From Zygnema cylindricum (taxonomy: Eukaryota; Streptophyta; Zygnematophyceae; Zygnematales; Zygnemataceae), in assembly GCA_037447655.1 (NCBI GenBank), contig JBBHKE010000044.1, forward strand, positions 124,001 to 188,000: a DNA stretch of 64,000 bases, written 5' to 3'. This document shows positions 10,574 to 21,989 of the stretch, piece by piece. Each line of letters starts with the position of its first letter. Position 1 is the first letter of the stretch. The notes beneath the pieces were generated by a model that was given only the letters and a program-made list of their open reading frames with translations, searched no databases and was not told the origin of the DNA. Both the position numbers and the translations under genes were made by a program.

Positions 10574-11281
10574 TTAACTCAACTTTAGGACTTTTCCCAT
10601 CACCTTTTCTCTTACAAAATGTAGCTTAATATCAATGTGCTTACACTTAAAGTGATGACTGGGATTAGATGCAATAGCGATTGCTGCCTGATTGTCACAC
10701 CACACTATCTGTGGTCCTGATTGCATAAAGAGAAGCTCTTGGAGAAGAGACTTTACCCAAAGTAACTCCTTAACTGCCAAGCTGGCAGCCATGTACTCAA
10801 CCTCCATGGTAGACTAAGCTGTTACCTTTTGTAGTTTGCTGATCCAGCAGCAAATTCCACTTCCGATCTTTAGAATGTATCCGGTGGTGGAGCGTCGGCT
10901 GGGCATGTCTCCGTAGCTCGCATCGCTCCATGTATGAATTTTGACTTCCTCTCCACCGAGAGAGAGTCTAAGATTTTGAGTTCCTGCAAGATAGCGAAGA
11001 ACTCTCTTTGCTGCCTCATAGTCCGACTTTCTCGGATTTTGCAGGCTTCGGCTCAAGGCTCCAACTGCGGCTGCGATGTCCGGACGAGTACAGTGCATGA
11101 AATAGATGAGGCTTCCGACAATATGCCTATAAAGAATGGAGAACATAGAATCTGCCTCCCCTGAATCCAAAAAATCATCAACCAAAACACCACCATCTGT
11201 TTCTATACCCTCTAACTTCTGCCTGAATTCCATAGGGGTGGCACTCCCCTTTGCTTCTGACATAACAAACTTTTCTAGCAT
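10574..11281 (-). pseudogene. Copia A1 RNase H and RT C-terminal region
   Basis: The frame begins with the RT tail (MLEKFVMSEAKGSATPMEF), then SLIYFMHCTRPDIAAAVGAL and AAKRVLRYLAGTQ, typical of Copia. RNase H follows: IHTWSDASYGD (catalytic Asp), then a TAG at 10814-10816 just before STMEAEYMAASLAVKELLW (Glu), VWCDNQAAIAIA (Asp) and HIDIKLHFVREKV. It stops at 10574, before the C-terminal residues that A2 keeps. The TAG before the Glu motif is shared with A2 (33116-33118); the terminal stop is private to A1. Confidence 0.9.
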
Positions 11282-11320
11282 GTTCCAAATTGCTTCTTTC
11301 TGAGTTAGATAAATAATTCT

Positions 11321-11947
11321 CTATTTCCTATCTCTTTCTACCTGAATTCCTAGAATATACTTAGCCTCACCCAAGTCCTTCATTTCAAACCGAGAATTCA
11401 GATATGATTTTATTTTATTAATTTCATTGATAGATTTGCTAATCAACAGCGAATCATCTACATATACTGCCACATAAATCACTCCATCCTCACCTTGCAT
11501 TATATAGACTGAGTGATCTGAACTGATTCTGGTAAAGCCAAGATTGGATAAAAACTCATCTAACTTCAGGTTCCCTTGTCTCGGAGCTTGTTTCAGACCA
11601 TACAAGGACTTCAACAGTTTACAGACCAGATTTTCTTTCCCTTTTTCTGCATACATCTCTCGTTGCTTCATATAAATTACTTCTTCCAAATCACCATGCA
11701 AGAAAGTCGTCTTAACGTCCATCTGATGCAATTCCATATCCTCTATTGTAGCAAGAGAGAGGAAAACTCTAACAGTAGGAAAGCGACCCACATGAGAGAA
11801 GGTCTCTTCATAATCAATTCCCTCCTTCTGACTAAATGCCTTAGCAACCAGTCTAATTTTATATCTCTCAATTGTATTATCATGATTCAATTTTAATTTG
11901 AAGACCCACTTACAACCGATAGCTTTCCGGTTCGGTGGGAGCTCCAC
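11321..11947 (-). pseudogene. Copia A1 reverse transcriptase
   Basis: Starts inside the conserved N-terminal block (PPNRKAIGCKWVFKLKLN), through MDVKTTFLHGDLEEVIYMKQ, LLKSLYGLKQAPRQ and IYVAVYVDDSLLISKS (catalytic YVDD intact) to FEMKDLGEAKYILGIQVERD. It ends at a TAG at 11321-11323 after DRK that A2 shares (32609-32611). Upstream, a TAA at 11960-11962 and a frameshift separate it from the integrase linker; both are also shared with A2. The fingers/palm are nearly complete, but the polyprotein is interrupted on both sides. Confidence 0.92.
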
Positions 11948-11979
11948 AAGTTCCCAAGTTTAGGCTTCCATAATTGACT

Positions 11980-12495
11980 TTATCTCATCATTTGCAACCG
12001 AGATCCAATGATCCTTTTCAGGAACGAAAAGCCTTCCTGAATAGTAAGCGGCTCCCCTATGTTTGCAGAAAAAGTACTCTCCACTTGGTCGCCTCGAAGG
12101 CGGCTGCTTTGCCTTCTTCCCCCCGGAAAATCTGACGCGAGAATTGTTGGTCCCCTAGTGTTCGGCAGAGGGCATGTAGTGGTAGGAGCAGCTCCGAAAG
12201 TAGGATCTGACGGCCCAGAGACATTCGGAAGAGAGGTAGAGGAAGTAGAAGGAGATGGAGTAAAAGGTACCTGCTCAAGAATGATACACTCTTGTATTTT
12301 CTCATTCCTTTCAGCTGCATCTATACTAAAAACATCCACAGATTGACTCTCTTCTTTAATCTGAATATTCCTGGCTGTCTGAAGGCATCCTCTCCGAGGG
12401 TTATACACTCTATAGCCTGCAGATTCATCATCATAGTCTAACAATACACCAGGTACAAATTTTGGACTAAGCTTCCAATCAGGAAGATTATCCAA
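11980..12495 (-). pseudogene. Copia A1 integrase C-terminal region and linker
   Basis: Reads DNLPDWKLSPKFVPGVLLDY and YRVYNPRRGCLQTARNI, the Copia integrase C-terminal motif block, then a Ser/Thr/Pro-rich linker (FTPSPSTSSTSLPNVSGPSD) before RT. It is separated from the integrase core only by a TGA at 12502-12504 where A2 has Cys (TGC). The end of the frame (SRLQMMR) marks the frameshift shared with A2. Confidence 0.88.
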
Positions 12496-12501
12496 GATAA
12501 A

Positions 12502-14223
12502 TCATTTGCTACCGAAGACTCTAAAATGACCAACATTTGGTTTTCTGCGTGTCCATACTTTATAAGGTGTTTTACCCTTAACAGCTCGGGTTTCTACTCT
12601 ATTTCTGATGTAGGAAGCACAATGAAAAGCTTCTCCCCAAAACTTTAGATCCACACCTTTATCGGCCATCATAGAGCGAGCACATTCAGTCAAGGTTCGA
12701 TTAAGTCTCTCGGCCACACCATTTTGTTCCGGTGTGTACGGAGCACTAAATTTACGAGAGATGCCATTTTCTTTCAAGAAATCAGCAAAGGCATGGGATA
12801 CATTCTCTCCACCATTATCCGTCTGCAAAGCAAGGATAGATTTGCCGTGAAGTTTCTCCGCCCAGATTTTGTAGTGCTTAAAGTGAGTGAAGACTTCGCT
12901 CTTCTCCTTCATGAAGTATAAGCGACTGTACCGAGGGTAGTCGTCTGTAAAGGTGACAAAATAGCGGATGCCACCAAGAGAGAGAACTTTGGAAGGGCCG
13001 AAGAAATCAGAGTGAATAATACCAAGGAGATCTGTGGCTCGATGATCATAAACTTGTGGGAGGGGAAGCTTGTGAAGCTTTTCGAGAGCACAACCATCAC
13101 AAACATGAGACTCTTTTTGACCGAGCTTGACTCCCTGTATCATTTCATCCTGTATCATCTTAGTAAGTCTCTCATGATGCACATGACTAAGTTTTTTATG
13201 CCACAAAACATTATCACATAGAACACTGGAGTAGGCAAAATCAATTTTATTAGCCAGGTCCATGCGGAACAAAAAGTTTGGGCCTCTAGTTCCTACTAGA
13301 GCTACTCTTCCATCCTTGCTCACTATTTTCTTGCCATTTTTCTGGAGAACCTCAAAGCCTTTGCTTTCAGCTACAGACGTAGAAAACATATTTTTCTTAA
13401 ACTTTGGAACATAGAAGACATCGTACAGAGTTCTCTTAACAACCTTTCCATCTATCACACAATCCAGATCTAAATTTCCTTTGGCATTTGATTCAACAGC
13501 ATAGCCACAAGCATAAAAGATTTGACGTAAAGGAATAGAAGACATCTCCTTAAACCAAGACTTGTTCCAGCACATGTGTGAAGAGCTGCCGGAATCCATT
13601 ATCCATCCGAGGTCTTTTTCTCCTTCCATCATGTCGAGTTTGGCAAGAGCAAAGAACTCTTTGTCATCAGTTTTCGGAAAACTGGTCACATCAGGTTTTT
13701 CTTCCTCGATCTGCTTTTTCTCCAATTCCGTATCCTCCGCTGAAAACGCAACAATTTTATTCGGGGGTCTTTGAGGAATAGAAGGTCCGCGATGTCTCCA
13801 TCCTTTCCGGAAGATACCTGTTTCAAGAGCTTTTATATACAAAGGACAAGCTATGAAGGAGTGACCATCAGTATAGCAATAAACACATTTCTCAAACTGG
13901 GGATTAAACTGATTCCCTTGATATCTACTTTCTCTCTGAAATTGAGCAGTGAAGGCTACAGCTGGTTTCCTATATCCTAAAATTGTTTGATTGGCTTCTT
14001 CTGACAAGATAAACTCTATAACTGTTTGCAAATTCCAAAGTGGTTTGGACAATTTTTTCATTTCATCTAAGGCTCCTTTATATTCACTAAGTAGCCCCTT
14101 TAAGAGAATCATGGCCTGATGATAAAGGGAGAAATTTCCCCCATAACATGCATTTTTCTGACAATAACATTCGAAACCGATTAGTGTATTCCACCATGCT
14201 ACCGCCTGTGTATTTATACTCAT
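12502..14223 (-). pseudogene. Copia A1 Gag C-terminus, protease and integrase
   Basis: A 573-codon frame. It contains Gag capsid text (LSEYKGALDEMKKLSKPLWN), a CCHC zinc knuckle CVYCYTDGHSFIAC (near residue 112), the protease active site WIMDSGSSSHMC (DSG), and the integrase. The HHCC domain is seen as HKKLSHVHHERL..CDGCALEKLHKL. The catalytic triad region follows: IIHSDFFGP (D), LQTDNGGEN (D) and YTPEQNGVAERLNRTL (E). The first Met is only where the frame re-opens after upstream gag frameshifts, so it is not a true start. Confidence 0.93.
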
Positions 14224-14263
14224 AGATCTGACCAGCAGTTATAATCTCATGCTGGTCACTAGC

Positions 14264-14656
14264 TCAAACATAAGAAGATTTCAAAACATCCCACAAATCT
14301 GATGCCATTGTAACATTAATATATGTCATATGCAATTCTTTTGATATCATAAGCTTCACTAAATAAAAATCTTGGTCATTTTTCTGATCAAAGTTGGTAT
14401 CAGATTCTGCCAGTGATCCATTTAACACATTAATAAGTTTCACTTGCTTGAAGTAAGACTTAACCAAATCTGCCCAATACAGATATTCACGTCCATCAAA
14501 TACTGGAATTCGTGAAGGCGGCCCGTGACTTGTTGTTCTGAGACAACTGCTGGTACTGAAGATGAAGAAGAAGCAGCAGTAGTAGTCATTGTAGAACAAA
14601 ACAAGAGAGGAAGCTTCCACAAATACCAATGGCAAAACAGCAACTTTGACAGACAA
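14264..14656 (-). pseudogene. Copia A1 Gag N-terminal region
   Basis: The useful part is GPPSRIPVFDGREYLYWADL and the following MISKELHMTYINVTMASDLW, a Copia Gag N-terminus. The frame ends at TGA 14264-14266, shared with A2 (29666-29668). The true start is an ATG inside the 5' LTR (complement of about 14588), in a different frame because of a 1-bp loss near 14522 that both copies carry. The N-terminal residues shown by the long frame before GPP are out-of-frame LTR sequence. Confidence 0.85.
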
Positions 14657-15376
14657 TAACCTTCAACACATAGACACAATAGTCCTAAAAATCTACCACA
14701 ATGTAGATATTATACAAAAGAACACACACATAAAATTTCACTTAATTCTGCTCATAGATTTGTGAGATATTCAGAGGTGAATTTTCATAAAACTGAGTGT
14801 ACAGTTTTCATATCATTTGTTCCTAATAACTCAAATTCACTAAGTCCTACTTCTATATACTGAAACTACACTACGCTGTACGGAGGCATTTCAGCCGTAA
14901 TTCTAATATTCTAACACTGCAAATACTCTGAGTATACATGTGTAATAAAGGTATGTCATAAACCACATCCTCAACACTAAACAACTTATTCACTACAGAC
15001 AAAATTCTGTTTTACCAAATATTTACATCGACGTTCAGAGAACGTAAAGTGATAGTAATCTAGTCATGCCGAGTCAGTATTTGTTGCCGGCGGCTGTCAG
15101 CCGTCCGATTAGAGGATTTGGCACCCTAGATGTGACTTCACGAAGTCCCGTGGTCTTGCCCAATTTCCGTACGTCCACAGAGGACATACTCACGCATTTC
15201 TCTCAACTGACGACACGTGTCCCAAGTGTGAATAAACTGTGAACTCCCAACTTCACTGTCACACTAATTTCGATAACTACTGAACCAAACTCAACAAAAA
15301 TAAACTTAAGTCCTGAACAACTCTCTCTCCCTCACAGCTGAGGCATAGAGAGGACTAAAGCTTTCTAAAAACAACA
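14531..15376 (-). repeat. 5' LTR of Copia A1
   Basis: 846 bp, TGTTGTTTTTAG at its start and GAACAACA at its end (minus strand). It is the same length as both A2 LTRs. Its last 60 bases encode MTTTAASSSSSVPAVVSEQ, the start of Gag. The A/B-box module found in other LTR families is absent. Confidence 0.94.
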
Positions 15377-15894
15377 TGATTCAACAGGACCAACGAGATA
15401 TAGAGGATGGCTATTTCGTACGTTTGTTATCCGGAGGTCACTTTATCAAATTTTGTTTCTGGCAGCCTACCTTTTGGAAGAGCTCTGTGTTTTTCTTGTC
15501 TTTGAGGAAGCCATAGGTGCTTGTTAGCTCTCACTGACAACGACAAGTATGAGAACATTGTAGAATGCCCATAGATTGACTAAGAAGATAGATTATAAAA
15601 TACCTTTTTTCAACATTATAAAGCTAACCGCTACCGGCTAACTTGACGGACTGCAGGTACCAGGATCAAATCTTAGGCTCGTCAAGTGTTCTTTTAGTAA
15701 ACCTAATAAAAAACAACTGCCTGTCTCTCTCTTTGGACAGCACAGGGAGCCATGGCTCTAGCTCCCTCTTCAACCTTGAGTGACTGCGATAAGTGTGGGA
15801 GCTAAAGATAGGAGTAAGAGGCAGACTTCCTTGACTTCTTTTCTGCATTTCATTTTAGACCTAGAAAATACTAAAAGAACCATTAATTTCTACA
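15377..15894 (-). mobile_element. LTR (Copia type), proximal piece, split by Copia A1
   Basis: Continuation of the LTR at 8868-9623 after the TGATT duplication. It carries the standard proximal layout of this LTR group in minus orientation: the LTR start TGTAGAAATTAATGG ends at 15894, then the TATTTTCTAGG block, the CATGGCT block (about 15750) and the tRNA-like module. No target duplication for the outer LTR was recognised. Confidence 0.75.
15626..15700 (+). promoter_or_regulatory. tRNA-like A/B-box module antisense to the LTR
   Basis: The segment contains CTTGACGGAC, B-box-like GGATCAAATCT and the pairing half CTCGTCAAG, followed by TTTT near 15698. It lies 194-268 bp from the LTR start. 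Confidence 0.45.
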
Positions 15895-15900
15895 CTAAGG

Positions 15901-16076
15901 TGGCAAATCACTTGGCGGTGGCTAGCAGCAGTTGATCACCGCACTAGCCTCCTAGAAACGAAATGTGAAGACCTGCAAAACCAATTCGACAAACTGCAGG
16001 ATAATCACCAGCAATTTCTTCAAAAGTTTGATTCACTCCATCAAGAGTTCCAGAACCACCGCAACGAAAAGTATTA
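15901..16076 (+). pseudogene. Coiled-coil peptide fragment, probably retroelement Gag
   Basis: A frame with no Met reads LLETKCEDLQNQFDKLQDNH then QQFLQKFDSLHQEFQNHRNE and stops at TAA. The heptad-like Gln/Leu/Phe spacing suggests a coiled coil such as those in some Gypsy Gag proteins. Seventy bases later there is a purine run (GTGGGAGGCA) and TGTAACA, a plausible LTR start. Identification is by style, not by a family motif. Confidence 0.35.
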
Positions 16077-16146
16077 AATTCTTCGACAATTGTAGTTTCC
16101 TTAGTGCGTTGTATTCAACGGGACGCTGAATTCCTAGTGGGAGGCA

Positions 16147-17151
16147 TTGTAACATGGTTACAAGAAAACTGAGTATGCAGAGGTAGAGCATAACATCTGC
16201 TACAGTTGCGATGTCGAAGCAGCGCAGTTGCGATGTCAGACTAGCACAACATAGCAGCCTAGCAACATAGTATAAAAACATACCAACCTAGCATATAAGC
16301 CTCGCAACGCAACATGTTCTAGAGTGAGCGGTATGTTTTTGGAACCTTGAAGTGATTGATTGAGATTGTCTATGTGTACATAGCTATACGATTGTGGTTC
16401 CTAGTTGACTAGCGGCTAGTTAGTTTAAATAGTGAATAAGACTGTTTTGCAACTAGACTTCACACAGTGAGCATTCAATCTTGTAATTTTTTTCTTCCTG
16501 TTTAATAAAGCTCAATCTTTTCTTGTGTACACATTGTGACCTTGCTGTTGCTACGAGTAATTCTCTGGGAATATTTTGTTGTGTAGTTGTGGGTGTGGTG
16601 TCTACTTTCTTTCCCGTTTTACACATTGTAGTTGATCGTTTTGAGAATGTTTTCAACTTTGATGTTTTGAGGAACGAAATGCATAAATAGTACGAAAATT
16701 GTATGGATACAAGCGACATTGTATTTTAGTTGCCAATATACCACAATGTTCGAGACATAACGTATCGATTAATATGTTAATTTTTAGAGACCTTTCAAGA
16801 AATTACATATCAAATTCGGGAAAGAGTGTTTGATATGCATCAATATCCAAATCAATTAATCAAAAATTAATCATCATTTGTTGCATTATGTGCACACAAA
16901 CGTCTAAAAACAGCGGGGGTACATAATTATAGATAGAGGGTATTCGCTACAGCCTACAAGACAGTACTATATTAATCTTGTTACTTTTAGGCAACGGAAG
17001 GGTGCCGAAGGCATCCACGTCGCCCGAGCCTCCCGTGCGACCGTATATTTAGGGTTTATTTTATCTGTTTTTGTTATTTTGTTTATTAAAGAAAACAACC
17101 AACACAAAACCCTATTTCACATACATAATCCTTAGAGGTGCCGAAGTGAAA
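16147..17151 (+). other. Possible Gypsy-type LTR remnant
   Basis: TGTAACATGG after GGGAGGCAT resembles a Gypsy 3' LTR boundary. A TATAAAAAC sequence occurs near 16271 and an AATAAAG polyadenylation-like site near 16503. The block around 16205-16260 (repeated CAGTTGCGATGTC) resembles the complement of the family C LTR near 20205 and 20280, so the region may be a composite. No matching second LTR was found. Confidence 0.3.
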
Positions 17152-17156
17152 CTCTG

Positions 17157-18370
17157 TGTGCTCCATTGCCCACAGAAATCGCAGATCCAAAAGAAGCTTA
17201 TCTAGATAATGTCGACTCCAAGTTGATATAAACCCAAATGACTGACCCCTTGACAATCACAAACCCATTATAGCTTCACCCTTGTGAAATAAGACTTTCT
17301 GTGTGCTTAGTTCCACCACAGAATGCAAAGTAAGAATATGAGTTTTGGACACATTCACCCACTTTGAATTTCCCTTAGAAATGCAGCCACCCTGGCGGGC
17401 AAAAACTCTGTAGCCTACACCGACTACACCCCTATGTAGCCTGGACTCCCCTGAGTTCGCAGCAAAAATAATCATTGAAAATGGTCAAGTAAATTGATAG
17501 TTATGGCTGCCCAAAGTTAGCCTTTTATACAAGGTGCTCTCTCACAGAGGCGACTACCTACCATAATTATTCTAAGTCCTATTCCCTCTCTAAAACTCTA
17601 TCTACTGACGTACAGCACCAATCAAATTAATGTGTCGTACAGAAAAGTACAGGTGGCGGTGTACTTTCTGTACGGCCATCGTACGACATGGCCACAATGT
17701 CGACACATGTCATATCCGATATGTTCCTATAATCTCTTAAGTTGCCGCGATCCAATATCATTGTGCCACGTGTCATCGTATGTGGCGACGAGCGTAAACC
17801 CCCGAGATCCTCTTCCGCGATCTCGTTATCCTTGAAATTCTATGGGCTCCATTGCCCACAGAATTCGCAGATCCAAAAGAAGCTAATCTAGATAGTGCCG
17901 ACTCCAAGTTGATATAAACCCAAATGAATGATCCCTTGACAATTATAACCCCAATACACCTAACAAAGCGTGCGGTATTTGTTTCTTCTCCGTACTCTAT
18001 ATAACTGAATCTATGCATCCCGAATAAAGTTTCAGTTAAATGAATTAGTCTACGTGTAAGTCTATATATAATTATCGAACCCTATATCACCTTACTTTAG
18101 TCTTAGACTAAACGGATAAAGCTAACGTCTAGTTTGACGGACGACAGGTACGTGGATCGAATCCTAAGACCGTCAAGATTCATTTTAATAAAACCTACCG
18201 CTATCTACTCCTGTCTCTTAAGAGAGCTTAGGGAGCCATGGCTCTAGCTCACTTTCTAGCCTTCAGTGAATACAACAAGTGTGGGGGCTTAAAAAAGGGA
18301 GTTAGAGGCAGGCTGCCCCTGCTGTTTTTCCTATCCTAATAAAGACCTAGAAAATACTCAAATATCAACA
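17157..18370 (-). mobile_element. Solo LTR (Copia type), 1214 bp
   Basis: Flanked by CGAAG at 17152-17156 and 18371-18375. The minus strand begins TGTTGATATTTG and ends GAGTTTCA. It contains a partial internal duplication: 17835-17955 repeats the LTR terminal segment found at 17157-17280 (CTCCATTGCCCACAGAA, GCCGACTCCAAGTTGATATA). A CCACGTGTCA G-box lies near 17766. The antisense tRNA-like module is at 18098-18180. Confidence 0.92.
18098..18180 (+). promoter_or_regulatory. tRNA-like A/B-box module antisense to the LTR
   Basis: TTAGTCTTAGACTAAACGG forms the A-box/D-arm part, GGATCGAATCC matches the B-box consensus at 10 of 11 positions, and TTTT follows near 18185. It lies 190-272 bp from the LTR start. 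Confidence 0.55.
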
Positions 18371-19571
18371 CGAAGGTCCTACAAATGTATGGAGACTTGT
18401 TAGATACCTATATCGTACAATAGAATACTACACTATAGAGTACCGTACAATAGTGCCTTTTATTGATAATGGATACATATATCATTTTTTTCACACTGTT
18501 GATAAACAATATATACGTCGATTACGATAGGTTAAAAAAATGACTTGGGTTCACGTTCCATCAGTCAAAAAGTGGGGTTTTTTACAAAAATCAGCGACTA
18601 TTCGTACAAAACCGTACCCGCTTATTTTGTTTTTATACGCGATACAACATTACAAAAAAATATGCCAACACTCTCTGAAGGGCTAGGAGGTAAAATGAAC
18701 GTCGGATATTTATCCGCGAGGTGTTTGCTTCAATTTCCCCTGTAGCTGCCAGCATACCTCAAAAAGGTGGGTTGGCAGATACACAAAAATAATTAATCGC
18801 GACACATTTGAGGATTAGGCTACGTGTCACGATGAACAACCAACGAAAATTGACAAAATTTTCACATGACACACGCTTTCAAAAATACAACCGAAAATAA
18901 AAATATAATTTCGTAACTCTCCTTCGTCACTTTATTTTCATTACCTTTTGTTTGTCACACTATTTTTGTCAATAGACTTTCGTTATGTTCCAAAACAAGA
19001 ACCCTAGATAATGAGCTAGCGTAGAAGACTCGCGTTTGCAATAAGTATAACAACCTTTTGTCGTATGATGACTTCGTACACAGGTACATGGTACACAAAT
19101 TAAGATTTGAAGTAAAATTTGTCAGTGCTAAAAATCTAAAGGATATTCAATATCGGATCCTAGCTTACGTGGTGCTTGTCAATTTAGAACACGTGGTTTA
19201 CATACTCTTCATGATAGAACATCGACTTAATAACCCTGGTCTGAACATTTGGTAGTACGATTACAGAAACATCTGAAAGAACACGACCCATATTGATTGT
19301 TGATGAGAAGCTTTGGTTACACAATACTAAAATGCCCATCGTTATTAGCGTGAATGATATATTATTGTTAATGCGAAATTAGGATATACAATAATAGATT
19401 CGTGTATGGAGACGTGGCATATTTTTGCCCACTTTCTTCAATAGTGTTGTTAACAATATTTTACAATTTTTGGCCTAAAAATGTTGCAACCGAATATGTG
19501 TGTCCCCATGTGTTCAAGTAAGGGTTTTTTCCTGTCGTTTTCACAGAAAATGGGACTTACAACGAGAATAT
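18371..19571. other. No gene recognised; MITE-end fragment
   Basis: AT-rich with short frames only. At 19338-19353 the sequence CATCGTTATTAGCGTG equals the end motif of the TIR elements at 2976 and 51431, but no partner end is nearby. GTGTCCCCATGTGTTCAAG near 19501 recurs near 53490. Confidence 0.4.
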
Positions 19572-19970
19572 TGCAACTCTAAAAGTAAGTAGCTCACACG
19601 AAGCTTCTAAAATAAACCTAACCCCTTTGTGTTTTAGCAAAAATAACTGCCACCCTGGCATACAAAAACTCTGACCACCTCCACCCCTGTGAAGGCAAGA
19701 CTCCCATGAGTCGATAGCAAAAAGAATCTCTGAATTTGCTCCCTTTAGCAATAAGTAAAAGAGGGTCAAAGTTGACCTTTTGTATAAAGGCTCTTTGGGA
19801 GAGAGGGTCCTATCTACCAAATTTTCCTAAGTCCTACCTCTCTCTAAAACTCTATTTACTGAAGTACGGCACCAATCAAAATACTGTGTCGTACAGAAAG
19901 GTACAAGTGTTGGTGTACTTTCTGTACGGCCATTGTACGACATGGCCAACCAGTTGACACATGTCATATA
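19572..19970 (-). mobile_element. 3' LTR of Copia E, distal piece
   Basis: Begins TGCAACTC (complement of an LTR end in ..TTGCA) and matches LTR G (48725-49100) over the block AACTGCCACCCTGGCAT and the promoter region. It is broken at 19970 by Copia B; the sequence continues at 27351. Confidence 0.8.
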
Positions 19971-20148
19971 TGGATTGTTGAAATTCATAGATTTCTATAG
20001 TATTTTCTATGTTTAATATGTTAGGAAAAGAAAAGGACAGACAGCCTGCCTCCACCTCCTCTCTCTAACCCCCATACTTGTTGTAGTCACTGAAAGATAG
20101 AGAGGGTGGTTGATCCATGGCTGCCTTAGTTCAACAGGCAATTATTTT

Positions 20149-21140
20149 TGTTGTTTTGGAAACCTTAAGTTCTCTCTATATCTTGTTGCTATGTTGCCAT
20201 GCTGCGCTAAGTCTGACATCGCAGCTAGAAACCTTGAGCACTCTACACTTGTTGCTGTGCTGCTATGGTGCTCTGATCTGACATCGCAGCTGCGCTGCTC
20301 TAATATCATAGCTGCGCTGACAGATCATAGCAGTCATAGCAGTCATAGGAGTCATAGCAGTCTGCGCAAGAAAGGTGTTCTGAATATGAGTCAGTTTGTG
20401 TGAAGATAAATTGACGGGGACATGATTTAGTGAGTATGTAACTCGAAAGGGAGTACACAGATTCAGTGCACTTTAGGCACACGTGTCGGTCCGTGAGAAA
20501 GTCAAGTTTGGTTGTTCTAGAAGAAAAGGTACAGTTACATTTGAGGACCAAATTTATACGTGGAGGTTCATCTTCGGTGATGAGAGAATACGTGGAAAGC
20601 GGACGAAGTCCGCCTTCATTTTTGGAAGAGAAGTATTGACTGTACCGTCATTTCAGCGGACGAACTTTAACCGCGTACTATTTCATTTCTAGCTGCTGTC
20701 TGATTGGTGGAAATAATTATGTGCATTCAACGGTGGGATTTTTGTTAATGAAGAGTAGTGTACCATTTGACCACGCTAGTTGTAGTACGGTGTGATCAAC
20801 CGTAGGCTCACTTGTATATATAGGACTTAGATTACTTTAGGAAAAGTAGGATTGTTGTGTAGGAAAAACTGCGAAGCAGTTTTTGGGTGTGTTTGAATTA
20901 TAAGATCATTGTGATCTTTTGGCAGAACTTTGTGAAATTCTGCATGTGGTTTCTTTGGTGTATATTTTATATTGTGGCAAATTTGCAGACCTAGGGTGTG
21001 TCTGGTTTGTTTGGGGCTTCATTGTGAAGTTGGTTGATTGTGGGATTTCGTGAGAGTTTCCTCTTTGCACAATTGATTATCATGGCAACTGCCGGTGCTT
21101 CTTCATCTTCTTCAGTGGCACCAGCTGCCTCAAATCAACA
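20149..21140 (+). mobile_element. Solo LTR of Copia family C
   Basis: 992 bp, TGTTGTTTTGG at the start and AATCAACA at the end, with ATTTT at 20144-20148 and 21141-21145. A TATATATAGG promoter-like site lies near 20813. The last 60 bases encode MATAGASSSSSVAPAASNQ, homologous to the Gag start found in the LTRs of family A. A 127-bp piece of the same LTR is embedded in Copia F at 46419. Confidence 0.93.
20326..20361 (+). repeat. Four 9-bp tandem units in LTR C
   Basis: CATAGCAGT repeated at 20326, 20335, 20344 (CATAGGAGT) and 20353. Confidence 0.8.
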
Positions 21141-21170
21141 ATTTTTAGTAGGTTACTAAAAATAGTACAG

Positions 21171-21252
21171 ACGGACCCAGGATTTGAACTCGGTACGTTC
21201 AGTTCGTCAAGTTGGCCGATAGCGGTCAGCTTTATCCTACTAGACTACGACC
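21171..21252 (-). promoter_or_regulatory. tRNA-like A/B-box module, Copia B 5' LTR
   Basis: Minus strand: A-box TAGTCTAGTAGG fits TRGYNNARNNG, B-box AGTTCAAATCC, then GGGTCCGT and a TTTTT run at about 21157-21161. It is antisense to the LTR. Confidence 0.6.
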
Positions 21253-21989
21253 AATGCTAAATGCTATAGAGTGTGATAGATATATATATATATTTAGAGT
21301 GTAAGAAATCCATTTAACTAAAACTAGATACGGCGTGCATAGATACAGTTTTAGTACAACATCATTTCAGAATGAATACCTCGCATTTGTTCGACAGCGA
21401 AACAAATATCTCGCAAGTAATTATAACGGCTATGATTAAGTCTCATTACGAATCCGACGGCGCACGTCATCGCCGAATTCCCGGAGTGGTCACCTCGGCG
21501 TTTTGTGACGTGGCATGACCTGGAGCCACGTGGAGAGATGACATTCGGTCATAGGAATTTCGAGGAATGTACGGACAAGTAAAAAGCAGAAACGCGTCCA
21601 CTTAATAGCCTTGTTGTACATAGGCCGTACAAAAGGTACACCGGCAGTAGTACCTTTTGGTACGGTACAGTAATTTGATTGGTCCTTACTTCAGCAGATA
21701 GAAGTTATTAGAAGGAATCAGAACTTAGAAAATTTTGGTAGGTAGTCACCTCTCCCTTTGAGAGTTTGTACAAATTGGCATTTTCAGTGCCTTATAACTT
21801 ATCGGTTGGTTGGCCGTTTTTAGTGATTCTTTTTGCTACGGACTCAGGGGATTCCATGCTGCACAGGGGTGCAGCCGTATTGTCAGTTTGCCTTCTTGGG
21901 CAGAAGTGGTCGTGGCTTAAAGTGGGTGGGTTAAATACTATCTAGAGGCTTCTTGTATTCCCTAGTCCAATGGAGGACACAGAATTGCA

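Larger units (their letters stand above)
9624..15376 (-). mobile_element. Copia element A1, full length, inactive
   Basis: A complete Ty1/Copia element of 5753 bp on the minus strand with TGTTG..CAACA termini and a TGATT duplication at 9619-9623 and 15377-15381. The order gag, protease, integrase, RT, RNase H places it in Copia. It is a close relative of A2 (28556-34323) in inverted orientation. Stops and frameshifts interrupt gag, the integrase-RT linker, RT and RNase H. At least four stops are identical in A2. Confidence 0.95.
19976..21989 (+). repeat. 5' LTR of Copia B (interrupted)
   Basis: Pieces 19976-20148 and 21146-21989 give about 1017 bp once the family C solo LTR and one ATTTT are removed, against 1015 bp for the 3' LTR. 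A 150-base stretch around the tRNA-like module differs from the 3' LTR at about six positions. Confidence 0.92.

Noticed and set aside
13562-13980. Plus-strand frames over the A1 Gag-protease region
   Set aside because: Shadows of the minus-strand polyprotein; the same shadows occur opposite A2.
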